Positions 1-9,800 of a DNA stretch of 64,000 nt are shown here, piece by piece. The stretch is from Paraburkholderia hiiakae (GTDB lineage: Bacteria > Pseudomonadota > Gammaproteobacteria > Burkholderiales > Burkholderiaceae). The notes under the pieces are model-generated. The model worked only from the letters and a program-made list of their open reading frames with translations. It did not search any database and was not told the DNA's origin. Within the stretch, counting starts at the first letter, position 1; the number at the start of each line of letters is the position of its first letter. Location: positions 62,001 through 126,000 of the forward strand of contig NZ_CAJHCQ010000008.1 of assembly GCF_904848665.1 (NCBI RefSeq). Direction: 5' to 3'. A program made the translations under genes and the position numbers.

Positions 1-447
1 GTCGCGAACGGCCTGCAGCTCACGATCGCGGACCTCGTGACCGAGGCGCACGACACGCATCACCCAATCGCGAGCGGGCTCTACTACGAGGACCAGAAGG
101 ACGCAGCGAAGGCGCGCTCGGCGGATTTCATCGCGCATCGCATGCCGAAGTTCATGAGCTATTTCGAGCGCGTGCTCACGCAAAATCCCGACGGCCCGCG
201 CCACATGGTGGGCAACGCGCTCACCTATGTCGATCTTTCGATGTTTCAGATCGTCGAGGGCCTGCGCTACGCGTTTCCGAAAGCGACGAAGCATTTCGCG
301 GACCACTATCCGCATGTCGTCGCGCTGCGCGACGCCGTGGCGAAGCGCCCGAATATCGCCGCCTATCTCGACTCGGAGCGGCGGCTGCCGTTCAACGATA
401 CGGGCATCTTCCGGCACTACCCCGAACTCGACCGGGCCGTGCGCTGA
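1..447 (+). CDS. Glutathione S-transferase, C-terminal part (5' end outside window)
   Basis: The frame is open from the first base and ends with TGA at 445-447, so only the last 148 residues are present. They read as the all-alpha C-terminal domain of a GST: residues around LTYVDLSMFQ match the helix-6 N-capping box (S/T-x-x-D) that most GSTs carry, followed by a helix with RYAFPKATKHF and a terminal segment with YLDSERRLPF typical of the alpha/pi-like bacterial GSTs. The thioredoxin-fold N-terminal domain with the glutathione site is not in the window, so class and substrate cannot be judged. GSTs are cytoplasmic and conjugate or reduce electrophiles with glutathione. It ends 148 bases before the ClC gene on the same strand. 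Confidence 0.85.
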   Translation, partial: VANGLQLTIADLVTEAHDTHHPIASGLYYEDQKDAAKARSADFIAHRMPKFMSYFERVLTQNPDGPRHMVGNALTYVDLSMFQIVEGLRYAFPKATKHFADHYPHVVALRDAVAKRPNIAAYLDSERRLPFNDTGIFRHYPELDRAVR

Positions 448-595
448 TTGCGCGCGGGCGGTGGAAGGTGTCCGCCGCCGCCCTGTTTCACGCACGCGGC
501 GCGCCGTTGCAACACTGCACCCGCTATGCTTGCCGCCGCACGTCGCGCCCCGCGCACGCGCGGCTTTCTTTCACCCGTAACCTGACCCGCCCGCC

Positions 596-2341
596 GTGCT
601 GTCATTCCTGCTGAAACTGCGCACCCGCGCCCGCGATCTCTTTCGCCTGTCAGACGCCCACACGATGCTGATCTGGTCGGTCATCGTGGGCGTTGCGGGC
701 GCGTTTGCGACCGTGATCTTTCGCGAGGGCATCGCGCATGTGCAAATGCTTTTCACGGGCAGCGATGGCAGCCTCGTCGAGATGGCGCGCCATCTGCCGT
801 GGCACCGGCGCATCTGGATGCCAACGGTCGGCGGCTTCATCGCGGGATGCCTGCTGTTGCTCGCGCGGCGCAAGGCCCCCAGCAGCGGCACCAAGGCGAT
901 CCACGCCGACTACATCGAGGCAGTCGCCATCGGCGACGGGGTCATGCCCGTGAGCACGAGCATCTGGCGCAGCCTCTCATCGCTCTTCACGATCGCCAGC
1001 GGCGGCTCGATCGGCCGCGAAGGCCCGATGGTGCAACTCGCCGCCCTCGCCGCTTCGCTGATCGGCCGCTGGGTGCACTTCGATCCGTCGCGCCTGCGCC
1101 TGCTCGTCGCGTGCGGCGCGGCGGCGGGTATCACCTCGGCGTACAACGCGCCCATCGCGGGCGCCTTCTTCGTGACTGAGATCGTACTCGGCGCCATCGT
1201 CATGGAGAGTTTCGGGCCGATCGTCGTCTCCTCCGTGGTCGCCAACATCACGATGCGCGAGTTCGCAGGCTACAAGCCGCCGTATGAAATGCCGGTGTTT
1301 CCCGCCGTGACGGGCGTCGAAGTGCTGCTGTTCGTGGCGCTAGGTCTCTTGTGCGGCGCGCTCGCGCCGCAGTTCCTCGTGATGATGGACACCGCGAAGA
1401 AAGGCTTTGGCCGGCTCAACGCGCCGCTGCCCGTGAGACTCGCGCTCGGCGGCCTCGTGGTCGGCATCCTCTCGGTGTGGACGCCCGAGGTGTGGGGCAA
1501 CGGCTATAGCGTCGTGAACTCCATCCTGCATTCGCCCTGGACCTGGACCGCGCTCGCGACGGTGCTCGTTTTCAAGCTCATCGCGACGGCCGCAACGGTC
1601 GGCTCCGGCGCCGTGGGCGGCGTATTCACGCCAACGCTCTTCATGGGCGCCGTGCTCGGCTGCCTGTTCGGCCAGGGCATGCACGCGCTCTGGCCCGACG
1701 GCACCTCCGCGCCATACGCCTACGCGATCGTGGGCATGGGCGCGTTCCTCGCAGGCGCGACCCAGGCGCCGCTCATGGCGATCCTGATGATCTTCGAGAT
1801 GACGCTGAGCTACCAGGTGGTGCTCCCGCTCATGCTCTCGAGCGTGGTGGCGTATTTCGTCGCGCGCGCGATCGGCAAGGCGTCGATGTACGAAATCACG
1901 CTGCATCGCAACCGCGAGGAAGCCGAACGCATGCGCCTGCGCATGACGCAGATGCGCGAGCTGGTGCGCCCCGCCCAGACTGTGGTGCTGGAAAGCGCCA
2001 CGGTGCAGGAAATGACGCGCGTATTCCTGGAATATCCGGTGAAGTACCTCTACGTGACCGACGAGACGGGGCGCTTTCTCGGCGCGGTTGCGCTGGCCGA
2101 CATCACCTCGGACTTGCTGCAAAAGCGCGACACCTCGAACAAGCACGCCCGCGACTACCTGAAGCCGACGTTCGACGTGCTCACGCCCGATATGCCGCTC
2201 GCCGTCGGCCTGCAGCACTTCATGTCGTTCCAGGGCGAGCGCCTGCCCGTGGTCGAAAGCACGCGAGAGCCGACGCTCGCGGGCGTGGTGTACAAAACCT
2301 CGCTTCTCGACGCCTATCAGCGCATGAACGCCGAGCGGTAA
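596..2341 (+). CDS. ClC-family chloride channel/transporter with CBS domains
   Basis: 581 residues from a GTG start; an in-frame ATG at 665 is an alternative and neither has a good ribosome site. About ten hydrophobic segments fill residues 20-430. The ClC signature GREGPMVQLAA lies near residue 141 (the Glu is the external gating glutamate), and GSGAVGGVFTPTLFMGA is the second anion-site loop with its conserved FTP-type segment. The C-terminal 130 residues form a CBS pair (VQEMTRVFLEYPVKYLYV ... DVLTPDMPLAVGL), which in this family binds nucleotides and modulates gating. By eye, the internal proton glutamate of E. coli ClC-ec1 (E203) aligns with Ile in FFVTEIVLG, so exchanger versus channel activity is uncertain. 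Inner-membrane protein moving chloride or a related anion. Confidence 0.9.
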   Translation: MLSFLLKLRTRARDLFRLSDAHTMLIWSVIVGVAGAFATVIFREGIAHVQMLFTGSDGSLVEMARHLPWHRRIWMPTVGGFIAGCLLLLARRKAPSSGTKAIHADYIEAVAIGDGVMPVSTSIWRSLSSLFTIASGGSIGREGPMVQLAALAASLIGRWVHFDPSRLRLLVACGAAAGITSAYNAPIAGAFFVTEIVLGAIVMESFGPIVVSSVVANITMREFAGYKPPYEMPVFPAVTGVEVLLFVALGLLCGALAPQFLVMMDTAKKGFGRLNAPLPVRLALGGLVVGILSVWTPEVWGNGYSVVNSILHSPWTWTALATVLVFKLIATAATVGSGAVGGVFTPTLFMGAVLGCLFGQGMHALWPDGTSAPYAYAIVGMGAFLAGATQAPLMAILMIFEMTLSYQVVLPLMLSSVVAYFVARAIGKASMYEITLHRNREEAERMRLRMTQMRELVRPAQTVVLESATVQEMTRVFLEYPVKYLYVTDETGRFLGAVALADITSDLLQKRDTSNKHARDYLKPTFDVLTPDMPLAVGLQHFMSFQGERLPVVESTREPTLAGVVYKTSLLDAYQRMNAER

Positions 2342-2502
2342 GCCTGGCCGGCGAGTGAGCCGCGTGGCAAAGCGCAGCGGATTTTCTAGAATTTAGAGGG
2401 CAGTTTCAAGAAATAGGCGCTACCCGGCCCGCGCTGTGCGCCCGCGTACGGACGCGCGTGCAGGAGGCCGCGAGAATCGACGCGGGGATGACCGGAGCGA
2501 AG

Positions 2503-3861
2503 ATGAGCGAACCCTCACTCGAAGCCGTAAGGCGCGACCACGCGGGCTGGATATTCGTGCACTTGCAGGGCGAGCCCTACGACCGCGGCGAGCAGCACGG
2601 CAAACTGCTCGCCAACGAAATCCGCAACGCGATCCGCACCGCGCGCTACCTCGCGAAATGGGACACGGGCGAGGACTTCGACACTTTCATCAACGCTGCG
2701 ATCCAGCAGTTCGCGCCGCGCCTCGACACCGAATTCGCCGACGAGATCCAGGGCATCGCCGACGGCGCCGGCCTCAAGTTCGCCGAAGTGCTTGCCTGGA
2801 ACGGCTATATGGACTTGCTGCAGAGCTGGTGGCCGGTTCATGCGGCAGCGCAGCAGGCGCCACAGGGGCAGCTCGCGGTTCGCCCGTGGCGCGGGCGGCG
2901 CGGCCACCACTGCAGCGCCTTCATCGCCACCGGCAGCGCTACGCGCGACGGCCGCATCGTCATGGCGCACAACTCGTGGGACCGCTACGCGGCCGGCGAC
3001 GCCTTCAACATCGTGTTCGACATCGTGCCCGACGCGGGGCACCGCATCCTCATGCAGGGCCTGCCCGGCTGCATCTCGAGCCTCACCGATTTCTGGATCA
3101 ACGGCGCGGGCCTGATGGTGACGGAGACGACCATCTCGAACTTTGTCGGCTACCGCGCGAACGGCGCTCCCGAGTTCTATCGCTCGCGCCGGGCGACGCA
3201 GTATGCGTCGAGCATCGCGCAATGGTGCGAGATGTTTGCGCAGGCGAACAACGCAGGCTATGTGAACAGTTGGCTCCTCGGCGACACCAAGACGGGCGAG
3301 ATCGCGCGCTATGAACTGGGCCTGCAGCACGCGGGCTTCGAGAGCACGAAAGACGGCTTCTACAGCGGCTTCAACACGGCCACCGACCTCAAGATCCGCA
3401 ACCAGGAATGCACCGGCGAGGCCGACGACTACACCGACGTGCGCCGCAACGGCGCGCGCCGCCTGCGCTTCATGCAACTCGCTCAGGAGCACCGCGGCGC
3501 GATCGACGCCGAACTCGCCAAGGCGATGATCGCCGACCATCACGACGTCTATCTCGAGCGCACCGACAACCCCTGCTCTCGCACGATCTGCGGGCACCTC
3601 GAACTCGACGATGCGCGCTTCGGCGGCGCGGACCATGGGCCGTTCAACCCATGGGGCGCGAACGACGGCAAGGTGGTCGACAGCGACATGGCGCGAGATC
3701 TGTCGTTCTGGGCGCGCTGGGGCCACCCGTGCGGCCGCCCGTTCGACGCCCAGGCGTTCATGCAGCGCCACCCGCAGTGGAACTGGCTCAACGGCTATAT
3801 GCGCGACCGCCCATCGTGGCCCTGGACGCGCTTCGAGGCGCTGCGCCGGCCCTCGCCTTAA
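2503..3861 (+). CDS. C45-family / phospholipase B-like Ntn hydrolase
   Basis: 452 residues if translation starts at ATG 2503, which has GGAG six bases upstream; in-frame ATG 2488 and GTG 2458 are possible. The N-terminal third has the helical GEPYDRGEQHGKLL segment usual in acyl-CoA:6-aminopenicillanate acyltransferase-like proteins. GHHCSAFIATG near residue 137 supplies the candidate N-terminal nucleophile Cys that becomes exposed by self-cleavage in the C45 family, and MAHNSWDRY follows at the expected distance. The later block TDFWINGAGLMVTETT is also typical of this family. These enzymes cleave or transfer acyl groups through an amide or ester bond; the substrate is not evident. No signal peptide is visible. 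It stands alone, with a strong hairpin downstream (3955-3984). Confidence 0.75.
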   Translation: MSEPSLEAVRRDHAGWIFVHLQGEPYDRGEQHGKLLANEIRNAIRTARYLAKWDTGEDFDTFINAAIQQFAPRLDTEFADEIQGIADGAGLKFAEVLAWNGYMDLLQSWWPVHAAAQQAPQGQLAVRPWRGRRGHHCSAFIATGSATRDGRIVMAHNSWDRYAAGDAFNIVFDIVPDAGHRILMQGLPGCISSLTDFWINGAGLMVTETTISNFVGYRANGAPEFYRSRRATQYASSIAQWCEMFAQANNAGYVNSWLLGDTKTGEIARYELGLQHAGFESTKDGFYSGFNTATDLKIRNQECTGEADDYTDVRRNGARRLRFMQLAQEHRGAIDAELAKAMIADHHDVYLERTDNPCSRTICGHLELDDARFGGADHGPFNPWGANDGKVVDSDMARDLSFWARWGHPCGRPFDAQAFMQRHPQWNWLNGYMRDRPSWPWTRFEALRRPSP

Positions 3862-3954
3862 TCCCGCGTAACGGCGGCGCCCGTAAAAAAGCACGCGCGT
3901 TCGAGACGCGCAGGTGCATTTCCTGCCATCATGGTATTTCCGTATGCGCCTCGC

Positions 3955-3984
3955 GCACATGAGCCGTTCAGACGGCTCATGTGC
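3955..3984. other. 13-bp perfect inverted repeat (hairpin)
   Basis: The arms GCACATGAGCCGT and ACGGCTCATGTGC are exactly complementary around a four-base loop. It sits 94 bases after the Ntn-hydrolase stop codon and about 124 bases before the next start. No T-run follows on either strand, so it is not a textbook intrinsic terminator; an RNA-stabilising 3' structure or protein-binding site are alternatives. Confidence 0.6.
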
Positions 3985-4107
3985 CTTCGCGTAGCGGCGC
4001 GCCTGGCCGCCCCGGCTGGCGCGGCTGCCTGCTCCGCCACCACGCCTGGCGGACGCGGTACGGCGCTTGCTGCGACCTGTGGGCCGCATGAGAAAGGAGG
4101 TCGAGCG

Positions 4108-4380
4108 ATGAAAACCTCGACACTGATGACCAGCGTACTGTTGTCGGCGTCTTGCTTCGCCGCTCCGGTACGCACCGCGCAGGACTCACCGGTCGCCCAG
4201 GCCAGCGCGCACATCCCGCTCGCAAGTGGACAGTCCCACGCCTACGATGCCCCCGTGGCGCCCCCCGCCCCCAACGTGCCCGTGACCGCGAACGGCCCGC
4301 AACACTGGGAGTACCTCACGCTGCCCAGGTCGCACCGCCTCGACAAGACGCTAAGCCCGGACCTGCACGAGCAGACCTGA
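4108..4380 (+). CDS. Small secreted protein, function unknown
   Basis: 90 residues, ATG 4108 preceded by a very strong AAGGAGG eight bases upstream, which decides the start over longer in-frame options. The N-terminus MKTSTLMTSVLLSASCFAAP is a clear Sec signal peptide with cleavage likely after Ala-Ala or at CFAA-P. The mature part is Pro/Ala-rich and low in complexity (APVAPPAPNVPVTANG), ending in a conserved-looking tail QHWEYLTLPRSHRLDKTL. I do not recognise the family. It probably ends up in the periplasm. It is monocistronic, between the Ntn hydrolase and the DUF2795 gene. Confidence 0.7.
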   Translation: MKTSTLMTSVLLSASCFAAPVRTAQDSPVAQASAHIPLASGQSHAYDAPVAPPAPNVPVTANGPQHWEYLTLPRSHRLDKTLSPDLHEQT

Positions 4381-4593
4381 GCCTGTCCGGCACCCCGGTT
4401 GCGATCATGCGGCAAATGGGCAGCGCCCGCGCACGCTGCGAAAGCGTGCGAAGCGGATTGTGTATGCTTGAGGCGCCGCGCTAGCGCTGCAATGCAAACA
4501 AAGCGCGGACCACAATCTGAACACATTCCGCACAACGAACGAGACGACGACGCGGACCGCCAACGCCGGCCGCCCGCGCAAAGGACGCCACGC

Positions 4594-4824
4594 ATGCCTG
4601 CCTCTCGCATTCCCGATGAACCCATCGATCTGCAATTCGCTGACGTACTGCGCGAGGTGCGCTGGCCCGCCAACAAGGACGAACTCGTGGACGCTGCGCG
4701 CGAGGCCGGCGCCAGCAACGAGGTGCTAGCCATCCTCGACGGCATGCCCGAGCAGGACTATCAGGATGTCGCGTCCGTTACGCGGCTGATCGGCAGCAAC
4801 TACGGCCCTGGCCTCGGCGCCTGA
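4594..4824 (+). CDS. DUF2795 domain protein
   Basis: 76 residues from ATG 4594, with AAAGGA nine bases upstream; a longer reading from further upstream would add an Arg/Pro-rich stretch that looks non-coding. The sequence LREVRWPANKDELVDAAREA followed by LAILDGMPEQDYQDVASVTR has the pattern of DUF2795, a small all-helical domain of unknown function common in Burkholderia and actinobacteria, where it resembles the helix bundle of DnaJ/winged-helix-like small proteins. Cytoplasmic, no partner evident. It is convergent with the TetR gene that ends at 4859. Confidence 0.7.
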   Translation: MPASRIPDEPIDLQFADVLREVRWPANKDELVDAAREAGASNEVLAILDGMPEQDYQDVASVTRLIGSNYGPGLGA

Positions 4825-4858
4825 ATCATGCGCGTCGCGGTCTCCGTGCGCGCTGGGC

Positions 4859-5476
4859 TCATGCGCCGCGGCCGAAGACCACTCGCGCGAAAAAGGTCCC
4901 CAACACGGTTTCGACGACCGGCGGCGTGACATGCTGCGGATCGGCCGTGGCAAGAAACTGCACCCCATCGCACAGCCCCATCAGCCCAATCGCGAGCAGT
5001 TCCGGATCGAGCGGCACCGGCGTGCCCACGCGCGCCGCAAATTCCTCGATATACACGGCCAGACTCTCGCGCTTTTCCTTCATGAAGGCGTTAAAGCGCG
5101 TGCGAAAGCGCGCGTCGCGCGCGGCCAGCAATTTCGCTTCCACCCACAGCAGGAAGACCTTGTTGTCCTGGGGCATGCGGCTGTAATAGGCGAGCACGCG
5201 CGCCTCCATCTGCTCGCGCGAGACCTCGGTCTCGAAGATGGCGCGCAAGTCAGCCTGCATGGCTTCGTGATCGCGCCGCAGCAATTCCACGAGCAGATCG
5301 GACTTGCCCGAAAAGTTCGAGTAGAACGCGCCGCGCGTGTAGCCCGCCGCGTGCGCGATGTCCTCGACGCTCGCGCCTACGAACCCTTTTTTCATGAACA
5401 TGGCCTGCGCGGCGTCGAGCAGGCGCTCGCGCGTCTGATCGCGGCTTTGCTCGCGAGTGAGTCGAATGCGCTTCAT
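4859..5476 (-). CDS. TetR/AcrR-family transcriptional regulator
   Basis: 205 residues, ATG start. The N-terminal 65 residues are a TetR DNA-binding domain: RERLLDAAQAMFMKKGF, then VEDIAHAAGYTRGAFYSNF (helix-turn-helix) and the usual KSDLL helix. The C-terminal ligand domain contains FLLWVEAKLLAARDARF and resembles the AcrR/NalC-type group. It is divergent from the RND efflux operon that begins about 220 bases away, and the shared intergenic region holds a candidate operator palindrome at 5556-5569. The likely role is repression of that operon and of itself, relieved by a toxic ligand; this is inference from arrangement. Confidence 0.9.
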   Translation of the reverse strand: MKRIRLTREQSRDQTRERLLDAAQAMFMKKGFVGASVEDIAHAAGYTRGAFYSNFSGKSDLLVELLRRDHEAMQADLRAIFETEVSREQMEARVLAYYSRMPQDNKVFLLWVEAKLLAARDARFRTRFNAFMKEKRESLAVYIEEFAARVGTPVPLDPELLAIGLMGLCDGVQFLATADPQHVTPPVVETVLGTFFARVVFGRGA

Positions 5477-5555
5477 GGGGTGGGGCGTCGTTATGTGTCG
5501 TGGATTGACGCGAGTCTAGCACTGAAACATTCCTCGGATTCAGTTTCGCACTCGG

Positions 5556-5569
5556 ATACAAGGTTGTAT
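5556..5569. promoter_or_regulatory. Candidate TetR operator between regulator and efflux operon
   Basis: ATACAA-GG-TTGTAT is a perfect six-base inverted repeat with a two-base spacer, placed in the 220-base divergent region 80 bases upstream of the TetR start. Just beside it, GAAAC (5524) and GTTTC (5543) form a second, looser inverted repeat. Size and position fit a TetR-family binding site. Confidence 0.45.
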
Positions 5570-5695
5570 TAGAATCCGGCTCATCACCCCAAGTCCGGGT
5601 GGGTGCGCGAGCCGTACCGCACCCGCGACTCAATGGCGCGCAACCGGCCTGGCGGTTTTGCGGTCTGCGCGCGCACAAGGCGTATCGAGGTCCAA

Positions 5696-6865
5696 GTGAA
5701 TCGTTGCGGTCGTGGCGCATCGAGCAGGATGCGCAGTGGTACCGGTAAATTCAGTGCGCCGTGGCGGCACGCCGCGAGTGTGCTTCTCGTGCTCGGCGTT
5801 GCCGTGCTAGCTGCGTGTGGCAAGCAAAAGGAAGCGCCGCCGCAGCCGCGCCCGGTCGTCTCGTTGACCGTGCACCCCGACGGCGGCGGCGTGAGCCCCG
5901 CTTATCCCGGCGAGATCGAGGCGCGCAACACCACGCCGCTTTCGTTTCGTGTGAACGGCAAGATCATCGAGCGCAGCGTGCGTCTTGGCGACAGCGTCAA
6001 ACCGGGCCAAACGCTTGCGCGGCTCGATCCGGCTGACTTCGAGAAGAACGCGGCGAGCGCGCAGGCCCAGTTCGACGCCGCACAGCATCGCCTCGTTTTC
6101 GCAAGGCAGCAGCTCGATCGCGACACGGCCCAGTCGGCGGCCAATCTCATCGCCCGCGCGCAACTCGAACAGACGCAAGATGCCTACGCGTCGGCCGCGG
6201 CCCAGCGCGACCAGGCGCAGCAGCAGCTCGCACTGGCAAAGAACCAGCTGCGTTACACGCAGATCGTCGCGGACCACGCCGGCGTCATCACCGCCGAAAA
6301 CGCCGATACCGGGCAGAACGTGCAGGCCGGCCAGGCCGTCTACCAGCTCGCATGGACGGGTGACATCGACGTGGTCTGCGACCTGCCCGAGCGCGCCGTG
6401 GCCGCGCTGCACACCGGCGACACCGCGCAGGTCACGCTTGGCGCCCTGCCCGGGCGCCACTACACGGCGCGCCTGCGCGAACTCGCCGCCGCGGCGGACC
6501 CGCAAAGCCGCACGTGGCGCGCGAAGCTCACGCTCGAACATGCCGACGCCGACGTGCGTCTCGGCATGACCGCCAACGTGGCGTTCGCGGCCCCGAGCGA
6601 GGCCAACGCACCCGCTGCGTTCACGGTGCCGGCCACCGCGCTCTTTCACGACGGCGAGGCGCCCGCCATCTGGGTCGTCCACGCGCCCGACAACGTGCTG
6701 CAGTTGCGGCGCGTGAGCATCACGCGCTACGACGCGCGTACCATCACCGTGGCAGGCGGGCTGCAGGACGGCGAGCGTATCGTGCTGCAAGGCGTGCACA
6801 CGGTCCACGCAGGCGAACGGGTGCGCCCGGTCGCGCCGCTGCATTCCGAGGACTTCCCGTCATGA
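5696..6865 (+). CDS. RND efflux periplasmic adaptor (membrane-fusion lipoprotein)
   Basis: 389 residues from GTG 5696, chosen because GAGG lies six bases upstream; ATG 5729 and a longer start at 5603 are alternatives. A hydrophobic stretch LLVLGVAVLAACGKQ is a lipoprotein signal with lipobox LAAC. Then follow the lipoyl-type half GDSVKPGQTLARLDPADF, a coiled coil (about residues 115-185, ASAQAQFDAAQHRLVF onward), the second lipoyl half ADTGQNVQAGQAVYQLAW and beta-barrel segments. This is the MexA/AcrA fold: it bridges the pump and the outer-membrane channel in the periplasm. The stop overlaps the pump start by four bases (ATGA), so they are translationally coupled. Confidence 0.9.
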   Translation: MNRCGRGASSRMRSGTGKFSAPWRHAASVLLVLGVAVLAACGKQKEAPPQPRPVVSLTVHPDGGGVSPAYPGEIEARNTTPLSFRVNGKIIERSVRLGDSVKPGQTLARLDPADFEKNAASAQAQFDAAQHRLVFARQQLDRDTAQSAANLIARAQLEQTQDAYASAAAQRDQAQQQLALAKNQLRYTQIVADHAGVITAENADTGQNVQAGQAVYQLAWTGDIDVVCDLPERAVAALHTGDTAQVTLGALPGRHYTARLRELAAAADPQSRTWRAKLTLEHADADVRLGMTANVAFAAPSEANAPAAFTVPATALFHDGEAPAIWVVHAPDNVLQLRRVSITRYDARTITVAGGLQDGERIVLQGVHTVHAGERVRPVAPLHSEDFPS

Positions 6866-9800
6866 GTCAGATGACAGGCTCGGGGCCAGGCTCCGATCAC
6901 GAAGAGGGCCGCTTCAACCTTTCGGCGTGGGCGCTTCGGCATCGGGCGCTCGTGACCTTTCTCGTTGCGTTGGCAACGATCTTCGGCGCACTCGCCTATA
7001 CGCGGCTCGCACAGTCGGAAGACCCGCCCTTCACGTTCCGCGTGATGGTGATCCAGACCTTCTGGCCTGGCGCTACCGCACGCCAGGTCGAGGACCAGGT
7101 GACGACGCGCATCGGCCGCAAGCTGCAGGAAACGCCTTATATCGACTTCCTGCGCAGCTACTCGCGGCCCGGGGAATCGCTCGTGTTCTTCACGATGAAG
7201 GACTCCGCGCCCGTGAGCGAAGTGCGCGAGACCTGGTATCAGGTGCGCAAGAAGGTGGGCGACATTGCCTACACGCTGCCCCAAGGCGTGCAAGGCCCGT
7301 TCTTCAACGACGAGTTCGGCGACGTCTACACCAACATCTACGCGCTCGAAGGCGACGGCTTTTCGCCCGCGCAACTGCACGACTACGCGGACAAATTGCG
7401 CGAGCAACTGTTGCGCGTGCCCGACGTCGGCAAGGTCGATTATTTCGGCGATCCCCAGCAGCGCATCTACATCGAGATTCCGAACACGCAGTTGACGCGC
7501 CTCGGCATCTCGCCCACGCAACTCGGCCAGGTGATCGGCGCGCAGAATAGCGTCTCGGCAGCGGGCACGCTCACGACCGCCGATGACCGTGTGTTCGTGC
7601 GCCCGAGCGGCCAGTACGAGGACCTGGGCGCGATCGCCGATACGCTGATCCGCGTGAACGGCCGCACGTTTCGCCTAGGCGACATCGCGACGATCCGGCG
7701 CGGTTATGACGAACCGCTCGCCACACAAATGCGTTTCCAGGATCAGGCGGTGCTCGGCATCGGCCTCACGATGCAGCCGGGCGGCGACGTCATTCGTCTG
7801 GGCAAGGCGCTCGATGCGCGCGTCGATCAGTTGCGCGCGCAACTTCCCGCGGGCCTGAAGCTCGTCGAGGTATCGAGCATGCCCGACGCCGTCTCGCGCT
7901 CGGTGGACGACTTCGTCGAAGCCGTGGCCGAGGCCGTGGGCATCGTGCTGCTCGTGAGCCTCGTCTCGCTCGGCGTGCGCACGGGCATGGTGGTCGTCAT
8001 CACCATTCCGATCGTGCTCGCCGTCACCTCGCTCGCGATGTACCTCTTCGGCATCGGCCTGCACAAGGTCTCGCTCGGCACGCTCGTGCTCGCGCTCGGC
8101 CTGCTCGTGGACGACGCCATCATTTCAGTCGAGATGATGGCCGTGAAGCTCGCGCAGGGCTGGAACCGTACGCGCGCCGCCGCGTTCGCGTACACCAGCA
8201 CGGCCTTCCCGATGCTGACCGGCACGCTCGTCACCGTCTCGGGCTTCTTGCCCATCGTGCTCGCGAGGTCGAGCACCGGCGAGTACACGCGCTCGATCTT
8301 CCAGGTGTCCGCGATCGCGCTGATTGCCTCGTGGTTCGCGGCCGTGGTGCTGATTCCGCTGCTGGGCTACCGGTTGTTGCCGGAGCGCAAGCCCGATCCG
8401 AACGCGACGCATGCGGCACACGGCGAGGATCACGAGCACGAGATTTACGACACGCGTTTCTATCGGCGCCTGCGTGGCTGGATCGCGTGGTGCATCGAAC
8501 GCCATGCCATCGTGCTCATTCTGACCATCGCGCTTTTCGTGGCCGCGCTCGCGTGCTTCAAGCTCGTGCCGCAACAGTTCTTCCCGAGTTCCGACCGGCC
8601 CGAGCTGCTCGTGGACGTGCGCCTGCCCGAAAGCGCCTCGATCGATGCGACGCTGCGCCAGACGAAGCACCTCGAAGCGGCGATCAAGGGCCGCCCCGAG
8701 ATCGACCATTTCATCGACTTCGTCGGCACCGGCGCGCCGCGTTTCTATCTGCCGCTCGACCAGCAGTTGCAGCAGCCTAATTTTGCACAGTTCGTGATCA
8801 CGACGAAGTCGGTCGAAGACCGCGAGAAGCTCGCAAGCTGGCTCGAACCGATGCTGCGCGACACCTTCCCGGCCATCCGCACACGCCTCTCGCGCCTCGA
8901 AAACGGGCCGCCCGTCGGCTACCCCGTGCAGTTTCGCGTGAGCGGCGACGATATCCCGACCGTGCGCGACATCGCCAACAAGGTGGCAGCGACGCTGCGC
9001 GCCGATCCGCGCACCGACAACGTCAATTTCGACTGGGACGAGCCCGCGGGACGCTCGCTGCACTTCCAGATCGACCAGCAAAAGGCGCGCGCGCTCAATG
9101 TCTCGTCGCAGGACATCGCCAATTTTCTGCAGATGACCTACTCGGGCTATACCGTCACGCAGTTTCGCGAGCGCGACAAGCTCATCGGCGTCGATCTACG
9201 TTCGCCCACCGCCGAACGAGTCGATCCCGCTCGCCTGCTCACGCTCGCCATGCCCACGCCCAACGGCCCGGTGCCGCTCGGTGCGCTCGGGCATCTCGCC
9301 AACGATCTGGAGTACGGCGTGATCTGGTCGCGCGACCGGCAGCCCACCATCACCGTGCAGTCCGATGTGCGCGCGGGCGCGCAAGGCATTGACGTCACGC
9401 ATGCGCTCGACCGGAAGCTGGAGTCGATCAAGCAAGCGCTGCCGCCCGGCTACCACATCGAGGTGGGCGGCTCCGTCGAGGAAAGCGCGAAGGGCCAGGC
9501 GTCCATCTTCGCGCAGTTGCCGGTGCTCGCCATTGCCGTGCTCACGCTGCTCATGATCCAGCTGCAAAGCCTCACGCGCGTGCTGATGGTCGTGCTGACC
9601 GCGCCGCTCGGGCTGATCGGCGTGGTGATCGCCTTGCTCGCGTTCCGGCAGCCGTTCGGCTTCGTGGCCATGCTCGGCGTGATCGCGATGTTCGGGATCA
9701 TCATGCGCAACTCGGTGATCCTCGTGGATCAGATCGAGACGGACATTCGCGCCGGCCACAAGCGCTTCGACGCCGTGGTGGGCGCAACGGTGCGCCGCTT

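Noticed and set aside
2515..4089. 524-residue open frame on the minus strand over the Ntn hydrolase gene
   Set aside because: It is Ala/Arg/Val-rich with no motifs and lies antiparallel to a gene with clear family motifs; long antisense frames are expected at this GC content.
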